Origin: Gammaproteobacteria bacterium HGW-Gammaproteobacteria-4
Lineage (GTDB): Bacteria > Pseudomonadota > Gammaproteobacteria > Xanthomonadales > Xanthomonadaceae
Reading direction: 5' to 3'
Length of the DNA: 50,803 nucleotides
Assembly (NCBI GenBank): GCA_002839995.1
Contig: PGZC01000009.1
Span: 1 to 50,803 of the forward strand
Numbering within the stretch: the first letter of the stretch is position 1; the number at the start of each line of letters is the position of its first letter. The notes beneath the pieces are model-generated. The model saw only the letters and a list, made by a program, of their open reading frames with translations, was not told the origin of the DNA and made no database searches. Below, one piece after another: positions 1 to 8,068 of this stretch. Both the position numbers and the translations under genes were made by a program.

Positions 1-1981
1 GCATCGACACCAGAAAATTGGCAAGATTATCGTGCCGGATACGCACACCTTTCGGTTGTCCGGTCGAGCCCGAGGTGTACAGCACATAGGCCAGTGCATC
101 GTCGGCAACCGCTGCCAGCGGCCGTCCTCCGGAAGCCAGATCGCGACCGCTTTCGATCAGCGTCGCGACGTCGAGAACGACCCGATCGCGGGTCAATACA
201 CCGGGCAACTGAGCATCCGATTCGCTCACGATGTATCGCAGCCCGGATTGCTCGATCATGTATCGAAGACGCTCGACCGGAAACTCCCGATCGAGCGGAA
301 CATACGCCGCGCCGGCGCGAAGCGCACCGATAAGTACCGCGAGCATCCGCACCGAGCGCGGCAGGCTCACGCCGACGAGATCGCCCTGCCCGATCCCTTG
401 CGCCTGCAACGCCAGCGCGATGGCGTGACTCTCGGCATCCAGTTCGCGGTAGCTGACGCGCTCGCCAGCGCATTCGGCAGCAACGCGATCACCGTGTTCG
501 TCAAAGGCCGTAGCAAACAGCTCCAACAACGGTGGCGAAACAGCAGTTTCCCCCCGTGTTTCCAGCGCCCCAGCCAGCGGTACGAGTGCAACTTCAGAGA
601 CAGGCTTGTCGCCATCGGCGATTTGTTCCAGCACCAGCAGGTAGCTGCGCATCCAGGCATCGATGGTGCCGGCATCGAACAGGTCGCTTCGATACTGCAC
701 TTCCAGCAATCCGTCGTCCGGATTTTGCAACCAATGCAATGCCAACTCCCACGCCATGAACTTTCGTGGCGACGGTCGAAGCGCGCTTTTCAAGTCATGA
801 AATTCCAGTTCGCCGATTGCCGGCACCAGGCTGAATGCCAGTTCGGTGAGTAGAAAACGCCCGGCATTGCGTTTGAGCGACAGCGCTTGCACGATCTGGC
901 CAAGCGAGGTGTCCTGATGCGCTGCCGCTTCATCGAGCCGGACTTGAATGCGCTTGGCGGTGCTCGCCAGGCTGGCATCGGGATCGATCGCAATGCGCAG
1001 CGGCAATGTGTTGTCGGTATCGCCGAGCATGCGCGCGCGCGATTGCGCGGCCATCGAAAACGGGATGCCGAACACGAGATCGTTCTGGCCGGCCAAGCGG
1101 TGCAACAGAACGGCATAACCACAGAGCAACAGGTTGAAGCGAGTGACTTTCAGTTGTCTCGCTCGCGCCTTGAGCCGCGCCCAAAGCGGAGCTGCCAGCG
1201 GAAACAGAAGCGCGGCCGCGTCAAAGCATATCGATGCTGCGCGCGGCCGATCGGTCGGAAGTGCGAGCGGTTCTGGCAGGTCGCGGTAGCGTTGCAACCA
1301 GTAGTCCAGAGATTTGCGCCCCGCTTCCCCTGTGTTGCGTGCATGCTGTTCAAGCACGAACCGGCGCCAGTTGCGAGCTGCGGGCCAAACTTTTGCATTT
1401 CCCCGTTCAACCAACTGCGCATTGTAGAAATGAACGATTTCCTGCAACAGGATCCGCATCGACCAACCATCCAGCGCAAGGTGGTGCGCAATCATGAACA
1501 GGCTCGCGCTGCGCGAAGCGAAGCGGTACAGGAAAACTCGGAACGTGTCGCCATTTTCAAGGTCGAAAGGCCGCCGCATACATTCGGAATGGAAACGACA
1601 ATATTCGGCGAGCGGATCCGGATGATCGGAAAGATCGACGTATTCCATGTGGACACGCGACGGCGGCGTATATGTCTGGCCGCTGCCGTCGGGAGAGAAG
1701 CGCATCGCCAGCACGTCGTGCCGGACAATCACGTGACCGAAGGCGGCGCCAAGCGCGGCAACGTCGACCTCGCCCTCGAGAAGGACTTCATACGACTCCG
1801 AAAACGCCAAAGTGGCGTCCGGCCCATATTGCCCACCAAGCCATTTTTCCTGCTGGGCGCACGTTAGCGGCACCGTGGCGGGAAACTGCTCGCCGTCGGC
1901 AGGCGAAGCCATGCCAGCGCCTGCAGGCTGGCGCGTGCAATCTCTCGCGGTGTCATACCCTGTAACTGGACTGTTGTTCAC
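1..1981 (-). CDS. Nonribosomal peptide synthetase, C-A module (3' end beyond window)
   Basis: The first 660 codons of an NRPS; the frame is open to the window edge. The GTG start at 1981 is chosen because an AGGAGA ribosome site lies just upstream. Residues ~36-460 are a condensation domain whose active-site motif HHLALDG is at residues 166-172, so it should form peptide bonds. The adenylation domain begins near residue 480, and its A3 loop YTSGSTGQPKGV is followed by the last visible residues. The specificity pocket lies outside the window, so no substrate can be read. There is no TubC-like docking domain at the N terminus, only ~35 low-complexity residues. It is the last gene of the minus-strand operon that is visible and would act after the C-A-T enzyme at 8069-11512, although four non-NRPS genes sit between them. 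Confidence 0.93.
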   Translation of the reverse strand, partial: MNNSPVTGYDTARDCTRQPAGAGMASPADGEQFPATVPLTCAQQEKWLGGQYGPDATLAFSESYEVLLEGEVDVAALGAAFGHVIVRHDVLAMRFSPDGSGQTYTPPSRVHMEYVDLSDHPDPLAEYCRFHSECMRRPFDLENGDTFRVFLYRFASRSASLFMIAHHLALDGWSMRILLQEIVHFYNAQLVERGNAKVWPAARNWRRFVLEQHARNTGEAGRKSLDYWLQRYRDLPEPLALPTDRPRAASICFDAAALLFPLAAPLWARLKARARQLKVTRFNLLLCGYAVLLHRLAGQNDLVFGIPFSMAAQSRARMLGDTDNTLPLRIAIDPDASLASTAKRIQVRLDEAAAHQDTSLGQIVQALSLKRNAGRFLLTELAFSLVPAIGELEFHDLKSALRPSPRKFMAWELALHWLQNPDDGLLEVQYRSDLFDAGTIDAWMRSYLLVLEQIADGDKPVSEVALVPLAGALETRGETAVSPPLLELFATAFDEHGDRVAAECAGERVSYRELDAESHAIALALQAQGIGQGDLVGVSLPRSVRMLAVLIGALRAGAAYVPLDREFPVERLRYMIEQSGLRYIVSESDAQLPGVLTRDRVVLDVATLIESGRDLASGGRPLAAVADDALAYVLYTSGSTGQPKGVRIRHDNLANFLVSM

Positions 1982-2057
1982 CGCGTCTCCTGTGCCGCTC
2001 GACCTTTCATCCGATCAAAACATATTCGCCTGACGTCTCACCATGGAACGACGGCAT

Positions 2058-3563
2058 TCAGCTACTGCGCTGTAAACGCCATTCTCGCAATGCCGCGCTC
2101 AATCGTGGATCGAACAACCACACCGGCAGCGCGTACAGCGAGAAAAACAGCGCGCCGGAAACGATCAGGCGCAACCACACCGATTCCAGACCGAAAAGAT
2201 TCATGCCCTTGATGATCGCCAGCAACGGCAGTGCGCACAGACACGCCAGCAACAGTGCGCGCGTGTCGGGCGCTCTGAGCAGGCCGCGTGGGCACAGAGC
2301 CCAGTGCGCCCCGCCCAGCGCGATGGTACTGATTACCGTGGCCCAGACCGCACCCATGACGCCCATGATCGGGATCAGCCAGAGATTGAGCGCGATATTG
2401 ACGATCGCGGCGCCAAGGGTGATCGACAGCACCGTCAACGAACGCTTTTTCAAAAGCAATCCGTAGCCGCCGATGTCGATCAATGGATACAGGGCAAACA
2501 AGGTTCCGACCGTAGCGAACACCACGCCCGACGCTGCCTTGCTGGGGCCGCTGAGTGCGACCAGCGCATCCGCGCCGACGCACCACAGCATCACGGCGAC
2601 ACCGACCGATGCGTAGGTCATCGGCAGCAGGATTCGGCCCTTGAGCTCACGCACTGCCCTCTCGCCATCGGTGCCGAACAAGCGATTGGCCACCGGAACG
2701 AACGCTTCATTGAGGGTGGCGCTCATGAACAGACTGACGTTTATCGCCAGGGAATAACCGATGGTGTAAATGCCGACCGCTGCGAAATCTCCGGTCATGT
2801 GCTTGAGCATCACCCGGTCGATCGAACCGAGCGTCACCGCCGCCACTTCGTTGGCAACGAGTGGCAGACCGTACACCAGCGACGCACGAATCGCAGAGAC
2901 ATCCATCAGACTGCTGGAAAACTTCAGGTTGCGGATCATCCAGCGCACGTAAAACACCGCCACCAACGCCGCAGCCGCAACTTTTCCGATGTAAACCGCC
3001 TGCGCGCTGCGCTGGAACGCGATCACTACCGACAATATCAGAACGAGCTCCAGCCAGCGTTTGGCGACACGGGTGCCGGTCAGCAACAGCGAGCGTTCGC
3101 TGGCACGGAACACCATCTCCACCAGACTGCCGATCACCACCAAAGGAATCAGGAACAATGCCAACCAGAACACCGCTGAGAACGTATCGTCGCTGAAGGC
3201 ATCGAATATGCCGATTGCAATTGCTATCGCCGCCCAAATCGCAAGCGACGCGAGGATCGGCAGGAGCACCAGATTGGTCGCGAAATGACCGAGCCGGTGA
3301 TCATCCGACTCGGGCGGATAGAAGCGGATGATCGAGTGCTGCGCGCCGAGTTTTGCGATTGCAACGGCCAGCATCACCCACGTTTCGAAGTAGCCGAGGA
3401 TGCCGTATTGGGTGTTGTCGAGCAGACGGGTGAGTAGTGGAAAGGATACGAACCCGGCCAGCAACACCATCAGGTTGGCGCTGGAATAACGCAAATAGTG
3501 CGTTCCGACGCCAATGATCGGACGCGCGCGTGCGCCGGCGCGGCGGTCGCATGGTTCGCTCAT
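2058..3563 (-). CDS. Wzx-like polysaccharide/lipid-linked oligosaccharide flippase
   Basis: A ~501-residue polytopic inner-membrane protein with about 12-14 hydrophobic segments. The N-terminal pattern YLRYSSANLMVLLAGFVSFP followed by LLTRLLDNTQYGILGY is typical of the polysaccharide transporter (PST/Wzx, MATE-like) superfamily that flips undecaprenyl-linked glycans. I prefer the ATG at 3563, preceded by GAGGG; an upstream in-frame GTG at 3611 would add 16 residues and has no clear ribosome site. It lies 76 bp upstream of the C-A NRPS and 166 bp downstream of the glycosyltransferase gene. This placement suggests export of a glycosylated or lipid-linked intermediate, but small-molecule export by a MATE-like carrier cannot be excluded. 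Confidence 0.82.
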   Translation of the reverse strand: MSEPCDRRAGARARPIIGVGTHYLRYSSANLMVLLAGFVSFPLLTRLLDNTQYGILGYFETWVMLAVAIAKLGAQHSIIRFYPPESDDHRLGHFATNLVLLPILASLAIWAAIAIAIGIFDAFSDDTFSAVFWLALFLIPLVVIGSLVEMVFRASERSLLLTGTRVAKRWLELVLILSVVIAFQRSAQAVYIGKVAAAALVAVFYVRWMIRNLKFSSSLMDVSAIRASLVYGLPLVANEVAAVTLGSIDRVMLKHMTGDFAAVGIYTIGYSLAINVSLFMSATLNEAFVPVANRLFGTDGERAVRELKGRILLPMTYASVGVAVMLWCVGADALVALSGPSKAASGVVFATVGTLFALYPLIDIGGYGLLLKKRSLTVLSITLGAAIVNIALNLWLIPIMGVMGAVWATVISTIALGGAHWALCPRGLLRAPDTRALLLACLCALPLLAIIKGMNLFGLESVWLRLIVSGALFFSLYALPVWLFDPRLSAALREWRLQRSS

Positions 3564-3729
3564 GCCGCCCTCGTCGTTGGCGACTGGCCTGATGCGGTCG
3601 TGGTCGCTCACTGCAGTTCAATCCTGTGCATGGTCATTACGGTCGGCAGCGCCCGCGGTTGCCCGATGATGCAGAGCTCGGGACTTGTCTGCACGCCGAT
3701 GGCTTCGCCTTTGTGCGGCGTCGGCGTCT

Positions 3730-6363
3730 TCATTGTGAAGTGTCACTGTTCGTCTTCGGCATGTGCAACATCCAGCGCAGCATGTCGCGCCATACCCGCC
3801 ATCGCCACGGATGGCGGCGCAATGACTGAGCAAAGGCCGACAGCGACACCCAGAAGCCAGCATGAGCGGCGCAGCCGATTGCGCGATCCGCGTCCAGCGC
3901 CGCGAGTGCGTGCTGCCGCAATGCCCTTCCCCTCGCCGTGCCGATGTGTTTTTCAACGAGCATCCGCCGTGAGCCCCAGACTGCATCCTCGTTGAAATCG
4001 CCGCGCTCCCTCGCCGCAACCGGGATCACGTGTCCCGTCGAAATCGCACCGACGTCGGCGATCGCAGCGATCCGCAACCAATAGTCGCGCTCGCTGTGGG
4101 CGAGGCACGCGAAACGATCGTCGAAGCGGCCGACGGCGAGCGTGGTGCTGCGCCTGGCAACCACCGCTGCGGTGACCGGGTGGCTGCTCCACAACAACAA
4201 TGCAGCGTAAGGATCCGTGATACGCGGCGGCATGTGCTCACGTGCCAGCGAACGTCCAAACAATTCGGATGACGATTCGAGCGCCAGCACGTGCGCATGC
4301 ACCATGCCCAGCGCGGCGTCGCGCTCCAACCACTCCAACGACGCTTCCAGGTGCTGTTTGACCCAGCGGTACCCGGACTGGTACCAGGCAAGATAACGCC
4401 CGCGCGCCTGCGCCATGGCTGCGTCGTACATGTGCATGCGATTGTGGGACTCGGTGCGGATCACCCGCACGTGATCGGGACGACCGGAAACGAACGTGAC
4501 CAGATGCAACTCGATCGCATGTGGATCATTGCTGGCGATCAGAATTTCGTGGTCGGAAAAACTTTGTTCCAACACGTTCTCGATAGCGTCGCGCAGCCAC
4601 GAAACATCGCCTTCGGCGATCATCAATACGCTCACCAGTGGCACCTCGCGTTCACTGGCCCGCTGGGAAATCGAAGCGTGCGACACAGGCATTTGCCGCA
4701 TGTGTGCAGGCACCTTGCCGCGCGCATCCAGCACCTCCAGCGACTCAACGGCACTGTAGGTATGGCAGCCATCCAGTGTGGACGACCAACTGCCATCCAG
4801 CCGTGCCAGTGGCTGTTCGCGATACCGATCCGGGCTGAGCTCCAACACTTCGCTGAACACAATGGCGTTGCCATAGCTGGCGGCGCAATCCTGACCAGGG
4901 CGAATCAGCCGCCCGCGGTGCTCGAACAGCCGGCCGGCGGGGCGCGCACGGCGGACGTCGCTGACGATCGGATTGCCCGGGTGCGGCCGGTACGGTCCGG
5001 TGAGTTGGTCGCTGACGAACAAAAACAGTTCCTCCGACGTGCTGCCACCGCTCTCGGAGATGTTGACGAACAAATACCAGTGTCCCTGGTGATGATGCAG
5101 CGTGGGATCGACACTGACCCGGTCGCTGATCAGATCGGTTACCGGCTGCCAACGCAGCGGGAAATCCGAAGCGCGGTACAGGCGCACGCAACGCGCGCTC
5201 CCCGACTCTACCGTGAGGTACCACTGCCCCTGCCATTGAAACGCCTGCGGATACGACAGGTGGCAGGTCTGATCGAGTGCGATGCCCAGTCGCTCGGCAT
5301 GCCCATCGGGCAGCAGCTCAATACAGACGATTACCGCTTTGCGTGTGCGCAGCGGGTACTCTTCGACGAAGATCAGGTTGCGCCCGTCATGTTTTATCAC
5401 GCACGGATCAGCCCAATAATCCGTGCGCGGCGCCAACAGCGCCGTGCAGTCCTCGATGTGCGGATTGGCAGGGTCGAGCGCCTGCTCGCCGTGGCGCAGC
5501 AGCAACAGCCACAGATCTTCCGGTCGACGTTTCTGAATCTGCCAACGCACGGTATGGCGCAATGTGATCAGCAGGGCACGCAGGCCTTGCCCCAACTTGA
5601 AACGCCTGACGGGCATCAGCATCAGGCGTGCCGGCTTGATGTCGGGCAATTGCAGATCACCGTGGGCCAACTGGCGCAATGACCGCAACAACATCGCTGG
5701 AAGCTTGGCAAAGGCCCGGTCGCGTTGCAAGCGGAACGATCCTGGATGGGTAGTCCCCACGCTCGAACCGAGCAACGTGGTTGCGCCATTCGCGTCCGTC
5801 AATACCAGATCGATGAGACTGGTATTTGTGCCGGCGAGTACCGGCCACAGCAATGACAAGCCAGCGTAACGCGGGTCCAGCACACTGCCATCGATCCGCC
5901 AGCAACCCTTCTGTGCGACCGCAGCCAATTTGGGCTGCCACGACGGCGGGCCGACGAGAAGAACCACGTCGGGCTGCAACGAGGCGACAACGCCAGCGAC
6001 ACGCTCCGAACTATCGGCAACCTGCACGTGCGTGTTGCGTAAAGCACTCAGATCCACCAGTGTCAGGCGGTCGCCGAGGTTGCGATGGCGCAATCGCTCC
6101 AGCGTCAAGTACAAACGCATGTCCAGTGGCAACACCGGTACGGGACCAGCGGGAAAATCGCCTTCAATCGTTACCACCGAGACGACCACACTCGGGCCGG
6201 CATGAGCGAGCCCGGCAAGGTCGGCGAGCCAGCGTGGGCTGTGTTGCGGAACCAGCAACACCACCTGAAGCGGACACGCACCGGGTTTCAAACCCGGGTA
6301 CAGACGGGTTTGTGTCGATTCCGAACCATGATCCGAAACCACGTCATCGTGCATCGTGCACAC
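3730..6363 (-). CDS. Three-part glycosyltransferase (formyltransferase-like / beta-propeller / GT2)
   Basis: An 877-residue protein with three recognisable parts. Residues ~30-230 resemble a formyltransferase-like Rossmann fold. Residues ~310-570 carry repeated WADP, YPQAF and DPTLHHHQGHWYLF motifs like the five-bladed propeller found in glucosamine inositolphosphorylceramide transferase-like proteins. Residues ~600-870 are a GT-A family 2 glycosyltransferase, starting VPLVSVLMIAEGD and containing a DAAMAQARGRYLAW segment. The GTG at 6363 is preferred because AAAGGGGGG lies six bases upstream; it overlaps the end of the hydrolase gene by 20 bp. No signal peptide is visible, so it is probably cytoplasmic. 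Its neighbours, a flippase and NRPS genes, suggest it glycosylates the product or a lipid-linked carrier. The sugar and acceptor are unknown. Confidence 0.7.
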   Translation of the reverse strand: MCTMHDDVVSDHGSESTQTRLYPGLKPGACPLQVVLLVPQHSPRWLADLAGLAHAGPSVVVSVVTIEGDFPAGPVPVLPLDMRLYLTLERLRHRNLGDRLTLVDLSALRNTHVQVADSSERVAGVVASLQPDVVLLVGPPSWQPKLAAVAQKGCWRIDGSVLDPRYAGLSLLWPVLAGTNTSLIDLVLTDANGATTLLGSSVGTTHPGSFRLQRDRAFAKLPAMLLRSLRQLAHGDLQLPDIKPARLMLMPVRRFKLGQGLRALLITLRHTVRWQIQKRRPEDLWLLLLRHGEQALDPANPHIEDCTALLAPRTDYWADPCVIKHDGRNLIFVEEYPLRTRKAVIVCIELLPDGHAERLGIALDQTCHLSYPQAFQWQGQWYLTVESGSARCVRLYRASDFPLRWQPVTDLISDRVSVDPTLHHHQGHWYLFVNISESGGSTSEELFLFVSDQLTGPYRPHPGNPIVSDVRRARPAGRLFEHRGRLIRPGQDCAASYGNAIVFSEVLELSPDRYREQPLARLDGSWSSTLDGCHTYSAVESLEVLDARGKVPAHMRQMPVSHASISQRASEREVPLVSVLMIAEGDVSWLRDAIENVLEQSFSDHEILIASNDPHAIELHLVTFVSGRPDHVRVIRTESHNRMHMYDAAMAQARGRYLAWYQSGYRWVKQHLEASLEWLERDAALGMVHAHVLALESSSELFGRSLAREHMPPRITDPYAALLLWSSHPVTAAVVARRSTTLAVGRFDDRFACLAHSERDYWLRIAAIADVGAISTGHVIPVAARERGDFNEDAVWGSRRMLVEKHIGTARGRALRQHALAALDADRAIGCAAHAGFWVSLSAFAQSLRRHPWRWRVWRDMLRWMLHMPKTNSDTSQ

Positions 6364-7168
6364 TGCCCACCCCCCTTTCGGAAAAGCGCTCGCTCAGCCA
6401 GTCCGAAATCGTGTTCAACAAGCGATCGCGATGGGCACGGGTGTAGAACGTGTGATCGCAGTCGGGCCAGTGTTTGAGCGTATTCAAGTCGCTGCGGGCC
6501 GCGTTGCCGAAGGCCCAATGAAATTCACGAGGGTGCAGGAATCGATCCGCCGCTCCACCGCTGTAGACCCACAGCGATTGCACCTTGCGCGCAACCAGAG
6601 CCGCCAGCTCGCTGCGCGCCTCTTCGCGGCTGGGCCAGTCGCGATAGTCGCTGGCCGCAAGTACCGGCTGCATCGACCGCGAGCGCCGAACGAATCGAAG
6701 CGCCGCGGCGGGCCACCGCAGTGGCGAACGTTTGAGCACAGCCACGACTCGCGCCAGATGAAACCATGGGCCGGTGAACGTGACGCCGTCAAGCAGCAGC
6801 AGACCAACCACGCGCACGTCGTCGACTGCCGTGCGCCAGCCCAAGTCGGCGGCACTGCAGATGCCGCCGACGATGAATAGATTGCACCCGTACTGGCTTT
6901 GCAAGCGATCAAGTGCAGCGCGCGCCGCCTGGCGGGAGTCGCAACCGGAAATTCTGGGTGCCTCTCCAACACCCGGCACATCGAATCGGAAGGTGCGGAT
7001 ATCAAGCCGGCGCGACATCTCGACATGCAGGCGGAACAAACCCGCACGCGGTGCCATTCCAGCATTGGGAAGCACCAGAATGGGCTCCGCCGGCGAGCGC
7101 GCGCTCCCACTGAGGATGCCGACAAGCTGATCGTGAGTCCCGAAGCGGATGATCGTGTCGATGCTCAT
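6344..7168 (-). CDS. Alpha/beta hydrolase, exosortase A system-associated hydrolase 1-like
   Basis: 274 residues. The ATG at 7168 has GGAGG upstream and overlaps the previous stop as ATGA. The fold is suggested by ILVLPNAG near residue 30, a nucleophile-elbow segment VGGICSAADLG near residue 100, and a C-terminal catalytic-type histidine in CDHTF. The elbow reads G-I-C-S-A rather than G-x-S-x-G, so the nucleophile, if there is one, would be cysteine. As I recall, cysteine here is a known feature of the hydrolase 1 proteins found beside exosortase/exopolysaccharide genes. In those loci the pair sits with acyl-CoA ligases and carrier proteins, so an acyl-transfer or thioester-editing role is plausible. 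The substrate is unknown. Confidence 0.75.
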   Translation of the reverse strand: MSIDTIIRFGTHDQLVGILSGSARSPAEPILVLPNAGMAPRAGLFRLHVEMSRRLDIRTFRFDVPGVGEAPRISGCDSRQAARAALDRLQSQYGCNLFIVGGICSAADLGWRTAVDDVRVVGLLLLDGVTFTGPWFHLARVVAVLKRSPLRWPAAALRFVRRSRSMQPVLAASDYRDWPSREEARSELAALVARKVQSLWVYSGGAADRFLHPREFHWAFGNAARSDLNTLKHWPDCDHTFYTRAHRDRLLNTISDWLSERFSERGVGSVHDAR

Positions 7169-7965
7169 ACGCCCTCCAGCAACGCCTCGCCGATTCCGCG
7201 AATCGTGTGCTGCATGCGTGGCGACATGAATAGCGAAACGTCCATGCGCGTGCTGCCAGCGAACTGCGGTGCGTCTGTTGGCAATACGAAAGTGCGATCC
7301 CGCGTCAACGAGGCGGTCCGATCGCCATCGCGTTCGACCATCCACATCGGCACGTCCCGCCCTGGCGTGTCGCCAGCACGGATATCGACACCGGCACACT
7401 GGACGCGAAACGCATTCGATACCGGGTACCCCATGAGTTGACCATCATCGAAGTCGGCTGCCTGCGGCAATACTCCCGTGTAACGCTCCGGCGAGCAGCG
7501 TTCATGTCGATCGGCTTCCTCCAATTCCGCGATCCATTCGGTGCCGCTCAACACCGGTTCCCAAAGCACCACGGACGACACCTCGCCCCCGTGCCGCAAC
7601 CAATTCCACGTCGGCAACGCACCGGCTCGCCAGGCGAGCAGTGCCACTCGATCCACATGCGCCAGTGCGCGCAACGCGTGCACGGTCCGGGTCAGGTCGT
7701 CACGCATGGTCGCAAAATCGAGCTCCGCGCCGTGACCGGCCGAATCGGCGGTGCCATAGAAATCGAACCGCAGCACGGGAATACCGATCGCCGCCAATTC
7801 GCTCGCTGCCTCGGTGAGAAAGCGCCGGCTGCGAGGCTGCTCGTGCAGCAAGGGAGGAACGAATACAACGCCCAGGCTGGCATGTGGGACGGGAGCATGC
7901 AATGCAGCGTATAGCTGTCGGCTGTGCTCGCCGATCCAGAGCGGCTGCCATGGGCCTATGCTCAT
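7165..7965 (-). CDS. Alpha/beta hydrolase, exosortase A system-associated hydrolase 2-like
   Basis: 266 residues. It begins with a strand and oxyanion-type segment GVVFVPPLLHEQPRSRR and continues with VLRFDFYGTADSAG, both typical of alpha/beta hydrolases. The nucleophile elbow reads LLAWRAGALPTW, so arginine occupies the serine position. This resembles the GLRLGA-type elbow of exosortase-associated hydrolase 2 proteins and suggests the protein may not be a classical serine hydrolase. It is translationally coupled to the downstream partner hydrolase by an ATGA overlap, so the two probably work together. A 103 bp gap separates it from the upstream NRPS gene. Confidence 0.75.
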   Translation of the reverse strand: MSIGPWQPLWIGEHSRQLYAALHAPVPHASLGVVFVPPLLHEQPRSRRFLTEAASELAAIGIPVLRFDFYGTADSAGHGAELDFATMRDDLTRTVHALRALAHVDRVALLAWRAGALPTWNWLRHGGEVSSVVLWEPVLSGTEWIAELEEADRHERCSPERYTGVLPQAADFDDGQLMGYPVSNAFRVQCAGVDIRAGDTPGRDVPMWMVERDGDRTASLTRDRTFVLPTDAPQFAGSTRMDVSLFMSPRMQHTIRGIGEALLEGV

Positions 7966-8068
7966 CTGATCTCGCCGTTGCGCGTAGTGCGGGTATTATC
8001 GGAGCATTCCATTGGCATCGTCGTTCACTGTTCATTGGAGAGTCGAAGAAGAAGCGATACACAACACG
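7966..8068 (-). other. Intergenic gap inside the biosynthetic operon
   Basis: A 103 bp spacer between the C-A-T NRPS and the hydrolase pair, one of the largest gaps in the minus-strand operon. Read on the minus strand it contains CGATAAT about 30 bases before the hydrolase start, a possible -10 element, but no convincing -35. No hairpin strong enough to be called a terminator was seen. Confidence 0.3.
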
